Of a stretch of DNA of 64,000 nucleotides, positions 8,632 to 17,584 are shown one piece after another; positions within the stretch are counted from its first letter, which is position 1; every line of letters starts with the position of its first letter. The stretch is from Pedosphaera parvula Ellin514 (GTDB taxonomy: Bacteria > Verrucomicrobiota > Verrucomicrobiia > Limisphaerales > Pedosphaeraceae), in NCBI RefSeq assembly GCF_000172555.1, contig NZ_ABOX02000017.1:62001-126000 (forward strand). The letters run 5' to 3'. Both the position numbers and the translations under genes were made by a program. Under the pieces are notes generated by a model that saw nothing but the letters and a program-made list of their open reading frames with translations, was not told where the DNA came from and ran no database searches.

Positions 8632-11600
8632 CTATTTAATCAGGCGGTAATATTTGCTTCCACCCGACGCGGTATTTGTGACGGTGTATTGACCATTTGC
8701 AATCGCCCCCGTCCCTTCCGGACTCCAGATGCTGGGACTGGCCAGGACCGGTGCCGACTGCAAAGCATAGCCGGTGAAATTCGTGGGCCAACTCACAAGC
8801 GCATGAACTCCGTCAAATGTCACGCTCAGTGACGGTGGTGTGGGAGCAACCAGATTGAATGCCACAATACCATTGTTCCCATCCACAGCGTATACCCGGT
8901 TGCCGGCGAAAACGACTTGCGCAATCAGATTGACATTCGGCTTCGAATTGGCCGGGAAATTATAAGTTGCAAGCAACAACGGTGCGCCCAGGTCAGAGAT
9001 ATCATACAGCGCAAGGCTGTCAGGAGAATTGGTATTGCCGGCAAAGTTAACACCAGCCAGCAACTTTCTCGAAACATCCAAGGCCACAGACCCAAGCGAC
9101 GACGCGAAGTTGTTGAAGTTGCTCAGCACCGTGCTCGTCCCGCCAGGCAGGTTGTAACTTACCAATTGCAGGGCCGTTCCCGCTCGCTTCTGCCATATAT
9201 TAGTCCCTGTCGCGAATTGCAGACTACGACCAATCGGAGTGCTGGGACCTGTTTCCCCGAAGTAAGCATTCGTGAATGAAGCCAATGAAGCATCCACCGG
9301 TGTCAACACCGCTGCCAGGCTTCCCTGGTTGGCATCAATCACGATCTGGGTGTTCGTGCCAGCGCCACGGACGTCCATCGCGTCACCCCAACGGAAACCA
9401 GTGGTCTGATTGGCAGGCTCACCGGAGTAGACCAAGGCTGGCTGGGTGCTGCTATTGGCATCTGCCCAACGATAAAGCTTATAAACTGCTGCGTTTGTTC
9501 CGCTGGTATCCATGTTTGCCGCATAAATGGAACCATCCTGGCTCACCCCGACGGAAAGCAAGACAATGCTTCCACCAGTAATGCCAGTGGTATCAAGTGT
9601 GTATAGGTCCGCTCCTGTTGCGGCATCCAATACATGAACGGCTTGCCCCGAAGAAGCTCCCGTACGGGTTACTACATAAACCTGATTTGACAGGGCGCTA
9701 TACGCAATGCTCCGGTAAAACGGAGTCGACCCACTACTGCTGCCATCCAATGGAAGATAAGGACGGCTCGCGGGTGCCAGGTTCCATGCCTGTGACAAGG
9801 AATAATTCCCCTGACTCAATGCGACCGTTACCACAGCCACCGAACTTGTCGAGGAACCATAAGCATTCGCTGCAATCACGCGGTAGTTACCGCCATCGGT
9901 GAGTTGGGCATTGGTGATGGCATAGGTCAGATTCGTAGCCCCTGGGATGTCCGAGCCATTTCTCTGCCACTTGACCGTTGCTTGTTGATCGAGCGTAACC
10001 GTCATGCTCCCCCCACCACCCAGGATCACTCGCAGGTTTTGTGGTTGCGCGAAAAAGTTCGGTGCTGTCGGCGGCCCCAAAGCCACCTTGAACGCCATGA
10101 TGCCGTTCTGTGCATCAATGGTGAAGAGCATATCGCCAGCAAAGAAGGTCTGGGAGATAAAATTGCCATTCGCATTATGCGGATACACCGGAAAAATGTA
10201 TGAGGCCAGGAACAATGGACTGTTCAAGTCGGAAATCTCATACAGGTCAAGGGAATCGTTCGTCGCTGCGACAGGATAATTCACCCCGGCCAACAACTTC
10301 CGCGTCAAATTCAACCCGACACCAGCGAGAGTGTTGGTGAAATTGGAATTCGTGCTCAAGGTGGTGGTAGCTGCTGGTGCCTGGGTCAAATCGAAACTGG
10401 ATTGCACCAGCCCAAAGCCTTTACGTTTCTGGTAAAAAGTACTGCCAGGTCCGAATTCGAGGCTGCGACCAATGGGGGTTCCCACAGTCGGCTGCAGGAA
10501 ATATTGCGCCGTCCAGTTCGTCATCGTGCTATCGGTCGGAGTCAGGACAGCCACGTATCGTTGTGCAGCATCGTTATTATCCAAAATAATTTGGGTATTG
10601 ATTCCACTGCCACGCACGCTCATAACGTCACCCCAGCGGAAGGTGCTGCTCTGAGAGGCTGGATCACCCATAAAAATTTGCACTGGCACGGTGTTGCTAT
10701 CGCCGTTCGCCCAGCGATACAGTCGGAACACCTTGGCCGGGTCTGCTGGACTTCCGCCATAAGCGTTTGGAGTTTCATTACAGGCATAAATGGCCCCGTC
10801 ATCCGCCACGCCGATCGCATCCAACCCCAAGCCCGATGAACTCCCTTGTGGCGCCACATAGAGCTGAATTCCGTTCGTGTTCAATGTGTATAGCACGGCC
10901 CCATTCGTGGCGTTAATTGCATACACCAGATAATTTGAGGTGGTGGGGCTGGAGCGACTGACAACATATAACTGATTTGAGAGCGCATTGTATGCGATGC
11001 TGCGCTGGTTCGGCACATTGCCAGTCCCACTATAATCAATATACGGTTGAGCTCCTGCTGCTGCGCTCCATTGTAGGTTCAAATGATACAGGTCGGTCGG
11101 ATTCACCACCACCAACTGTGATGCAACCGTCTGCGTCCCTGCCGCGTTGCTGACAACACAGCTGTAAGTTCCAGAATAACTCACCTGCAAATTTGAAATG
11201 ACCAACGAGCCATTGGTGGCCGAAGCGATATTCACTCCGTTTGAAGTCCATTGATAATTCACCGCTGGGAACGCCGACACGGACAGTGTGATTGTCCGCC
11301 CAATTGTCATTCTATTCGTGGCGGCTGGTTGCGACAGGATTGTTGGAGCCACAGTTGGTACGGCATCAACGCTGTAGGCAATCAACCCGTTGTTAATCAC
11401 GTAGGAGTAAAGCTTGCCGCCACCAAAGTCCAGATACCCGGGAGGAGCCGAGGCATTGGCATTGTTGGGGGTATAATCCTTAATATCGAGAAGCACAGGA
11501 CCGCGGTTCGTATTTGAGATATCATAAAGGCGAACATGTTCAGGACCGGTAGTCCCGCTGATTACGTCAATGGCAGCCAAAAGTTTGTGGACATTATCCA

Positions 11601-12426
11601 CTGCAATCGGGCCGAGATTGTCGGTGTTTCCGAGTGCCGTGGAATCATAGGTTTTAATGGTAGTCGCACTCAAAGCTCCCAAATTGAAACTCATCCAGCG
11701 AAGTGGAGCCCCAACCTTTTTAGCATAAAAGCTATCCCCAGGCCCAAAGGCAATGCCATCGTTAAAATTCGCGGTTGTCGCGTCCGTGCCGAGAACATTG
11801 GATGCGAAATTCGTGCCATCAGCTGTTGTGAATACCACCACGTTGGTTCCCGAAGTTGAATTCACCAGCGAACCAATAATAATTTGTGTATTGGCCCCTG
11901 CTCCACGAATGTCCATGCTGGTTCCATATCGCTGAGCCGGGGTGAGAAAGTTTGAAAAGCAAACCGATGGTGCGTTGGTGGTAAGGACGGAATCCCAGCG
12001 ATAAATGATGAAAGGAGTAGTGCCGCTGTTGTTGACTTGGTTGCACACATAGACGGCTCCGTCATCCGCCACCAGGCTCCCCGCATCGGCATAGGCTCCG
12101 CCGACAATGCCGTTGGTGTTCAAATTGGTCACTATGGTTCCGTTGATGCCATCCAAAATGTAAATATTACCAAGCACATTGCTCGAGCCACCCGCCCCGG
12201 AATGTGTATCCACGAAAACGAGATACCCAGTTACTGGGTCATAGGCCATCCCACGCTGGTTATTGCCGATATCAATCCAAGGCACATCCAACGGCTGTAT
12301 ACTCCCATCGAAACGCACTCCAAAGGAGGTAAGTGGATTTAGACCAGGATTTGTTTGGGCATTAGCTCCAAATACGAGAGCCATCAGGGAAATGATGGCG
12401 AGGGCGATGCAGGTTCTTGTTTTCAT
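8632..12426 (-). CDS. Large secreted protein: three homologous modules alternating with Ig-like domains
   Basis: 1264 aa with an N-terminal signal peptide (MKTRTCIALAIISLMALVFG then ANAQ). Three homologous modules of about 300-360 residues each carry the pattern QRGMAYD/QRSIAYNALSNQLYVV/YRSIAYSALSNQVYVV, a DDGAIYACN/QDGSIYAAN motif, a RWGD.MDVRG..TNTQI motif and LTRKLLAGVNYP/VSRKLLAGVNFA. The first two modules are followed by Ig-like domains (about 362-442 with SGTYSCVVSNAAGTQTVA, and about 805-885 with DGGNYRVIAANAYGSSTSS). The C-terminus (about 1195-1264) has SVTFDGVHALVSWPTNFTGY and ends YYRLIK, a domain seen on many verrucomicrobial secreted proteins. Repeated beta motifs suggest propellers. 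Probably a surface or extracellular adhesin or binding protein; no catalytic motif was recognised. It stands alone with its own terminator. Confidence 0.8.
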   Translation of the reverse strand: MKTRTCIALAIISLMALVFGANAQTNPGLNPLTSFGVRFDGSIQPLDVPWIDIGNNQRGMAYDPVTGYLVFVDTHSGAGGSSNVLGNIYILDGINGTIVTNLNTNGIVGGAYADAGSLVADDGAVYVCNQVNNSGTTPFIIYRWDSVLTTNAPSVCFSNFLTPAQRYGTSMDIRGAGANTQIIIGSLVNSTSGTNVVVFTTADGTNFASNVLGTDATTANFNDGIAFGPGDSFYAKKVGAPLRWMSFNLGALSATTIKTYDSTALGNTDNLGPIAVDNVHKLLAAIDVISGTTGPEHVRLYDISNTNRGPVLLDIKDYTPNNANASAPPGYLDFGGGKLYSYVINNGLIAYSVDAVPTVAPTILSQPAATNRMTIGRTITLSVSAFPAVNYQWTSNGVNIASATNGSLVISNLQVSYSGTYSCVVSNAAGTQTVASQLVVVNPTDLYHLNLQWSAAAGAQPYIDYSGTGNVPNQRSIAYNALSNQLYVVSRSSPTTSNYLVYAINATNGAVLYTLNTNGIQLYVAPQGSSSGLGLDAIGVADDGAIYACNETPNAYGGSPADPAKVFRLYRWANGDSNTVPVQIFMGDPASQSSTFRWGDVMSVRGSGINTQIILDNNDAAQRYVAVLTPTDSTMTNWTAQYFLQPTVGTPIGRSLEFGPGSTFYQKRKGFGLVQSSFDLTQAPAATTTLSTNSNFTNTLAGVGLNLTRKLLAGVNYPVAATNDSLDLYEISDLNSPLFLASYIFPVYPHNANGNFISQTFFAGDMLFTIDAQNGIMAFKVALGPPTAPNFFAQPQNLRVILGGGGSMTVTLDQQATVKWQRNGSDIPGATNLTYAITNAQLTDGGNYRVIAANAYGSSTSSVAVVTVALSQGNYSLSQAWNLAPASRPYLPLDGSSSGSTPFYRSIAYSALSNQVYVVTRTGASSGQAVHVLDAATGADLYTLDTTGITGGSIVLLSVGVSQDGSIYAANMDTSGTNAAVYKLYRWADANSSTQPALVYSGEPANQTTGFRWGDAMDVRGAGTNTQIVIDANQGSLAAVLTPVDASLASFTNAYFGETGPSTPIGRSLQFATGTNIWQKRAGTALQLVSYNLPGGTSTVLSNFNNFASSLGSVALDVSRKLLAGVNFAGNTNSPDSLALYDISDLGAPLLLATYNFPANSKPNVNLIAQVVFAGNRVYAVDGNNGIVAFNLVAPTPPSLSVTFDGVHALVSWPTNFTGYALQSAPVLASPSIWSPEGTGAIANGQYTVTNTASGGSKYYRLIK

Positions 12427-13000
12427 AGGTTAAACTCTTCTAATATGACCGGGACACTTATTTTCATTGTCAATTTCAAATCACTCTCTTCCTCGAACAC
12501 CTGCAAAACACCTCGTCCGCTCCGCGTTGGTCCGGTGTTTCCGTGCAGGCCTGTCATTTATCCCACTTGATTATGGCAGCTTAGGATGCTGTTAGTTCCG
12601 GTCCTCTGGGAAGGTTGAAAATTCAACTCCGCCGATCATTGGATTACGAAAATAAATGCAACTGGTGGGATAAAAAAGACTCTGCTCATTCACCTTATGG
12701 CAAACAAAAAATGATTTAATCAAGCAAACTCCTGAATGCCACTTCATAAAATCTTATTAGGTGAATAATAAATTTGAGCATGAGAACCTCGTTTTTTTCT
12801 GTCAATAAAATTAAGAAATTTTTCAGTGCTTTTGACGCCTATTATGTGCAGGTTGCGCATGATTTACCCATCTAATTCACCATGATTAGTTACTCACTGA
12901 CTGGTCGCTTTAACATTCCCTCTACCTCCGTCTTTTGATAAAAAGATTGCGCAGAAAGGCTCAAGAATCGCGACATGAAGATATTTAACCTGATCCGCCA
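12427..13000. other. Intergenic stretch without recognised gene
   Basis: About 570 AT-rich bases between the start of the large secreted protein gene and the decayed PEP-CTERM gene. I saw no ORF with family resemblance, no RNA gene and no clear promoter. It presumably holds the promoter of the minus-strand gene starting at 12426. Confidence 0.5.
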
Positions 13001-13056
13001 AAAACAAAGAGCTCAACGCTTCCGGCGACGCTGAGCCGTTCAATAAGCCCGGTAAT

Positions 13057-13339
13057 TTATTTCTTTTTCAACCGATTAATGAGGAAGCCGCCCATGCCTA
13101 AACCGCCGATCGCCGGAGTCGAAGGTTCAGGAACCGGCTGGGGGGAGTTACATCCGTCCAATTCGTGCCGATTCGTAACTGCTGATAAAGGCGTTAGCCG
13201 TTGGAGTCCCGGCAGAATTATTGAAGCCAGCCCAAAACCCAGTTGGCATTCAAGCCAGCCAAAGCTTTTGCAGAAACTGCAGCAATAATTTTCAGCGCGA
13301 CAAACACGCTCGCCAAGTTAATCAAGATGCTAACATTAC
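13057..13339 (-). pseudogene. Decayed PEP-CTERM protein gene
   Basis: Read on the minus strand, the segment ends with a textbook PEP-CTERM tail: VPEPSTPAIGG, hydrophobic LGMGGFLI, then NRLKKK and a stop at 13057. Upstream, protein-like sequence continues only if the frame is changed: LASVFVALKIIAAVSAKALA (a signal-peptide-like stretch) and GLNANWVLG in one frame, then GFNNSAGTPTANAFISSYES in the next, then NWTDVTPP in another before the tail. No intact ORF spans it, and the only nearby ATG (13339) meets a stop after four codons. The intact ancestor would be about 95 aa, exported and sorted by an exosortase (none is seen here). An imperfect hairpin at 13011-13036 could be its old terminator. 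Several sequencing errors instead of decay are possible but less likely. Confidence 0.55.
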
Positions 13340-13458
13340 TTAATGTTTTCGGCCCTTTTTTCTGTGTTCCACACGAAATACCAATTGACGAAATAAAATC
13401 ACGGTACTAGTTTTGTTCGATAGTTTCAAAACTCCAAATCAGAATCGGCACAGAGAAT

Positions 13459-14223
13459 ATGAGAATTCGTATCTTCCCCTCGAAAGCCTTCACCTTGATT
13501 GAACTGTTGGTGGTCATTGCCATCATCGCCATCCTGGCTGGGCTGCTCCTCCCGGCACTCGCGAAAGCCAAGGAAAAGGCCAATCGCACCGCCTGTCTGA
13601 GCAACTGCAAGCAAATGGGCTTGGGGAGCATGCTCTATGCTGAAGATGATTCTGATGGAAGACTGACAGGATCTTTGAAAACAGGAGCACAAGCCATCCA
13701 TGATGATGACGATCTTAATTGGCTCTATGGCCTTAACGGTGGTCCAGGTATCAAATCCGTGAAGGTCTTCGTCAACCCGAGCACTAGGAACAACGTGGAT
13801 CCAAATGATACTTACGATTTTCTATACAACGGGGGCATCATCAAAAAACTCCGACAATTGGATGATAAAGCTGCTGGACGGATGACAAACTATGGTCATA
13901 GCTATGAAGTATTTGGATCTTTCTACGATCCCAGCTACACGCGAAAGACCACAAAAAGCATTCAAGCCTATCGCCATGTCAACCTCCCGCTTCGCGACAC
14001 GGTCGTTGGTCCCAGTGATATCTGGCTCATCTTCGATGCGATGGAACCTCACAATCCGGACTGGCCCTGGCAAAACTATCCCAACCCTTATTGGGGTCAC
14101 GGCATGGAAGGCGGTCATGTGATTTTCTGTGATGGTCATGCGGAATGGATCACTCGCCCGAAATGGAATTATCGCTACGAGCTTTCCGAGGACCACGGAA
14201 CACAGTTGACTCCTTACAATTGA
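13459..14223 (+). CDS. Prepilin-type N-terminal cleavage/methylation protein
   Basis: 254 aa. Residues about 10-32 are the type IV pilin-like signal [20 protein letters not shown], with the processing site before Phe and the conserved Glu five residues later. After it comes [20 protein letters not shown] then [15 protein letters not shown], the pattern of the very large pseudopilin-like family expanded in Verrucomicrobiota and Planctomycetes. The C-terminal part has [19 protein letters not shown], the H-x-DGH signature of that family. Such proteins are inner-membrane inserted and cleaved by a prepilin peptidase. Their actual role (pseudopilus, sugar uptake or envelope) is mostly unknown. It stands alone, 135 bp before the glycosidase-like gene on the same strand. 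Confidence 0.85.
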   Translation: MRIRIFPSKAFTLIELLVVIAIIAILAGLLLPALAKAKEKANRTACLSNCKQMGLGSMLYAEDDSDGRLTGSLKTGAQAIHDDDDLNWLYGLNGGPGIKSVKVFVNPSTRNNVDPNDTYDFLYNGGIIKKLRQLDDKAAGRMTNYGHSYEVFGSFYDPSYTRKTTKSIQAYRHVNLPLRDTVVGPSDIWLIFDAMEPHNPDWPWQNYPNPYWGHGMEGGHVIFCDGHAEWITRPKWNYRYELSEDHGTQLTPYN

Positions 14224-14358
14224 TTTTGAGCAGTTCGCGGGCATATTTTATGGTTTCATTCGCAGCCAAGCCCCCTATCGTGCACGAGCCAAAACTTGAA
14301 GAGTATTCCGACTTAACTTTTTCGGATACTTGATGACACATCATTACTATTCATTGAG

Positions 14359-15606
14359 ATGGACACTTCTTGGCTGATCGCCACCCTCTTGATTATTACT
14401 TTCCTGCCCGTCCGACTAGATGCCCAGGCAGGAAACAAAGTCACCATCAATTCCGACAATGTTCTGGTGATCAATGGCAAAAAGGTTTTTCCCATTGGCT
14501 TCACGCTCGCACCTTCTCCCGATAGCAAGGCGCCGAATGGAAAAAATGGCATTGAGGAACTGGCCGATGCAGGTGGCACTTTCTTCCGCACCGGAGCCAA
14601 TGGTCATCCATGGGATGAGCAGACCTTCGTAACCGAGCAAAAATGGGAGGATGCGGCCGCTCGTTACGGCATGTATTGCTGGCTCTATTTGCATGACCTC
14701 GCCAGCATCAAAGGTCACGATACCAAACATGAAGCGATGCTTCGCCGCGTCGTCACTCAATTCAAAGACCATCCTGGGCTGGGTATTTGGAAAGGCACGG
14801 ACGAGCCTGAGTGGGGTAAAGCTAAAATCGAACCTTTGGTAAAAGCACGCGAAATAATTCGTGAACTCGATCCCAACCATCCTCTTGCCATCATTCAGGC
14901 ACCGCGAGGAACAGTCCAGACCCTCCGCCCCTACAACACCGCCTCGGATATCACTGGAGCCGATATTTACCCCATTGGTTATCCGCCGGGCACTCACTCG
15001 CTCCTCACGAACAAGGAAATCAACATGGTTGGCGATTATACCAGGACGATGATGGAAGTTGCCGACGGCAAAATGCCTGTTTGGATGGTGCTTCAAATCG
15101 CCTGGAGCGGAGTTGTGAGACCGGGCAAAACCTTGCGCTTCCCCACCTTCCCAGAGGAGCGATTCATGACTTACGAAGCCATTATCAATGGGGCCCGTGG
15201 TATTCTCTATTTCGGCGGAAACATTGAAACGGCGATGCCACCAGAGGATGCCAAACTTGGGTGGAACTGGACCTTCTGGAAAAATGTTTTACGCCCCGTG
15301 GTTGAGGAAGTAGGAAATAAAAGTCTGCTCGCCCCTGCTCTGGTTGCCTCGGAATCGAAACTCCCCATTAAAATAAAAGATCCGAAGGATATGGAATTCT
15401 GCGTGCGTGAAGTCGGATCTGATATTTACATCCTGGCCTGCAAACGCGGTGGCACCACAGCCCGGATTGAATTCACTGGCATTCCGGCCACCAAGTCCAT
15501 TGGCGAGGTGGTCTATGAATCCCCGCGGAAGGTGGAATTACATGATGGAAAATTTGCAGATTGGTTCGCTCCTTTCGAAGTCCATGTTTACCATCTTAGC
15601 CGCTAA
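14359..15606 (+). CDS. Secreted glycoside-hydrolase-like TIM-barrel protein
   Basis: 415 aa with a signal peptide (MDTSWLIATLLIITFLPVRL, cleavage near LDAQA). The body resembles the barrel domain of GH2/GH42-type enzymes: VLVINGKKVFPIGFTLAPS at the start, GGTFFRTGANGHPWDEQTF, YGMYCWLYLHDLA, then FKDHPGLGIWKGTDEPEW, where the acidic residues are candidates for the acid/base position. ADIYPIGYPPG and GARGILYFGGNIETAMPP follow. The last 80 residues form a short beta domain. Substrate unknown; no polysaccharide locus surrounds it. The start at 14359 gives a complete signal peptide. An alternative is a non-enzymatic sugar-binding protein with the same fold. Confidence 0.55.
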   Translation: MDTSWLIATLLIITFLPVRLDAQAGNKVTINSDNVLVINGKKVFPIGFTLAPSPDSKAPNGKNGIEELADAGGTFFRTGANGHPWDEQTFVTEQKWEDAAARYGMYCWLYLHDLASIKGHDTKHEAMLRRVVTQFKDHPGLGIWKGTDEPEWGKAKIEPLVKAREIIRELDPNHPLAIIQAPRGTVQTLRPYNTASDITGADIYPIGYPPGTHSLLTNKEINMVGDYTRTMMEVADGKMPVWMVLQIAWSGVVRPGKTLRFPTFPEERFMTYEAIINGARGILYFGGNIETAMPPEDAKLGWNWTFWKNVLRPVVEEVGNKSLLAPALVASESKLPIKIKDPKDMEFCVREVGSDIYILACKRGGTTARIEFTGIPATKSIGEVVYESPRKVELHDGKFADWFAPFEVHVYHLSR

Positions 15607-15694
15607 AACCTCTTTCTTCCGGGGTGGACAGAAGCAGCAAAAGATCAATTTCTCTTCGTTGCTGAATTCCATTTCCATGCCATAATTCTCGCAC

Positions 15695-16876
15695 ATGAAA
15701 TACAGACGCTTTGGCCGGACTGAACTTGCCATGCCCGTGATCTCGTGCGGAGGCATGCGCTATCAATACAAGTGGCAGGATGTCGACCCAAAGGAAATTC
15801 CCCATGACAACCAGGCGAACCTGGAAGCCACGATCCATCGTGCCATCGAACTCGGCATCAACCATATTGAAACCGCTCGCGGCTATGGATCCTCGGAAAT
15901 GCAACTCGGCAATATCCTGCCGACTCTGCCTCGCAACAAAATTATAGTTCAAACGAAGGTGGGACCAACCGAGAATCCCGCCGAGTTCTTGAAAAAGTTT
16001 GAGCAGTCGATGGCTTATCTAAAGCTCGATCACGTGGAACTGCTCTCCCTCCACGGAATTAACAACCGTCAACTGCTCGATTATTCTCTGAAAAAGAACG
16101 GATGTCTTGCCGCGGCACGCAAGCTCCAGAAGGACGGCCGGGTTCGCTTTATCGGCTTTTCCACCCACGCCACTACAGACATCATCCAGGAAGCCATCGC
16201 CACAGACGAATTCGATTACTTCAACGTGCATTGGTATTTCGTCAACGATCTGAACTGGGCTACGATCACCGAGGCGCGAAAGAGAGACATGGGCGTCTTT
16301 ATCATCAGCCCCAATGACAAGGGCGGCAAACTATACGACCCACCGAAAAAACTCGTCGATCTCTGCGCTCCGTTATCCCCGATGATTTTCAACGATCTCT
16401 ATTGCCTGGCTCGGCCCGAGGTGCACACCCTCAGTTGCGGTGCCGCCAAACCATCGGACTTCGACGAACATGTCAAGGCATTGGACTATTACGACGAGTT
16501 ACAGGCCACCATCACCCCCATTGAAAAAAGGTTGCGAACTGAGATGGAACGCACCTTGGGCGCAGACTGGTGCAAGGCTTGGTTCCGAGGCTTGCCTCAA
16601 TACATCGATGTTCCAGGCCAGATCAATATATTGGAGATTCTCCGGCTGTGGACTTATGCGAAGTCGTTGGATTTAGTCGCCTGGGGAAAAATGCGCTACA
16701 ATCTTCTCGGCCAGGCGGACCATTGGTTTCCTGGTGAGAACTCCAGCAAAGTGGATTCGCTCAATCTCGCTGCGGTTCTTCAACGCAGCCCCTTTGCTGA
16801 AAAAATCCCGGCCATTCTGAAGGAAGCACACGAAATGTTATTTGAAGCTCCCAAGAAACGATTGAGCGAGAGTTGA
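15695..16876 (+). CDS. Aldo/keto reductase family protein
   Basis: 393 aa, cytoplasmic, no signal peptide. The N-terminus [20 protein letters not shown] is the standard AKR opening. Tetrad-like positions are visible in [16 protein letters not shown] (Tyr), IIVQTKVG (Lys) and [10 protein letters not shown] (His). [18 protein letters not shown] and [20 protein letters not shown] follow as in the large AKR subgroup that carries a C-terminal extension. Here the extension (about 260-393) lacks an obvious CxxCxxC cluster, so a ferredoxin-like domain is not supported. It probably reduces a carbonyl with NAD(P)H; the substrate is unknown. It ends in a bidirectional terminator shared with the skp gene. 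Confidence 0.88.
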   Translation: MKYRRFGRTELAMPVISCGGMRYQYKWQDVDPKEIPHDNQANLEATIHRAIELGINHIETARGYGSSEMQLGNILPTLPRNKIIVQTKVGPTENPAEFLKKFEQSMAYLKLDHVELLSLHGINNRQLLDYSLKKNGCLAAARKLQKDGRVRFIGFSTHATTDIIQEAIATDEFDYFNVHWYFVNDLNWATITEARKRDMGVFIISPNDKGGKLYDPPKKLVDLCAPLSPMIFNDLYCLARPEVHTLSCGAAKPSDFDEHVKALDYYDELQATITPIEKRLRTEMERTLGADWCKAWFRGLPQYIDVPGQINILEILRLWTYAKSLDLVAWGKMRYNLLGQADHWFPGENSSKVDSLNLAAVLQRSPFAEKIPAILKEAHEMLFEAPKKRLSES

Positions 16877-16895
16877 TCTCTCTTCTGGTACATGA

Positions 16896-16924
16896 GAAAG
16901 GCCAGCCTTGCAGCTGGCCTTTTA
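16896..16924. terminator. Bidirectional intrinsic terminator
   Basis: A perfect 10-bp stem (AAAGGCCAGC / GCTGGCCTTT, 16897-16906 with 16913-16922) with loop CTTGCA, flanked by A and T residues. It lies between the convergent aldo/keto reductase (plus) and skp (minus) genes. Confidence 0.9.
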
Positions 16925-16939
16925 AATTCCCTTGAAGGA

Positions 16940-17569
16940 TTATTTCTTATTTTCCTTCTTATCGTCTGCCGCGGGAGTCTCCTTCGTCGCTGTTGGCGGA
17001 GCACCGACATTCAACTGGGACAGAATGCCATCAGTCAGGTCGTTATCATGATTGTCATAGAGCACCACCGGCGTGTTGTTAATGGATTCAGCCGCGCTGT
17101 CAACCACCAGACTAAAGCCGCCTGCCTTGGCCTTCGCGCTGATGGCGTTGCGAATCTCCTGAAGAATTGTGTCACGCATCCGCTTGCGCTGCGTATCAAG
17201 CTGGTCCCGGGCATTGTTCTCGAAAGCCCGAATGGTATTTTCACTGCTCTTAATTTCCAACAGTTTCGCCTCCGCTGAACTTTTGCGCTTGTCCCTTTCT
17301 TCCTGGGTCACTGACTGGTCATTGGAAGAGGCAATAATCTTGTTATAATCTTCCTTTACCTTGTTGTAGTCATCCACCATCGACTTATATTCCTTGTCGA
17401 ACTCCGCAGCTCTATCTTTCAGCGCTGCCTCCGCCTGCTGGCGTTTCCAGTAGTTATCAAATACTTTGCGCAAATCGATGGTCGCAATGCGGCTTTCTGC
17501 CATGGCCGGGATGCTGAGCAAAGAGGTCAACAGCAATACTGGTAGAATTCGTTTTAAAATAGTCTTCAT
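16940..17569 (-). CDS. skp: OmpH/Skp family periplasmic chaperone
   Basis: 209 aa with a clear signal peptide (MKTILKRILPVLLLTSLLSI then PAMAES). The mature part starts RIATIDLRKVFDNYWKRQQA, the Skp/OmpH opening, followed by a long charged helical pair (about 45-150) and the closing beta strand GFSLVVDSAAESINNTPVVLY. The tail is Lys/Glu/Pro rich. Skp holds unfolded outer-membrane proteins in the periplasm and hands them to the BAM complex. It lies 15 bp downstream of bamA on the same strand, the usual bamA-skp pairing, which strongly supports the call. Confidence 0.93.
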   Translation of the reverse strand: MKTILKRILPVLLLTSLLSIPAMAESRIATIDLRKVFDNYWKRQQAEAALKDRAAEFDKEYKSMVDDYNKVKEDYNKIIASSNDQSVTQEERDKRKSSAEAKLLEIKSSENTIRAFENNARDQLDTQRKRMRDTILQEIRNAISAKAKAGGFSLVVDSAAESINNTPVVLYDNHDNDLTDGILSQLNVGAPPTATKETPAADDKKENKK

Positions 17570-17584
17570 GTTTTGATCGTTAAC

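Noticed and set aside
8632-16876. Recently transferred genomic island
   Set aside because: No integrase, tRNA site, direct repeats or clear base-composition shift was visible; the gene types are common in Verrucomicrobiota.
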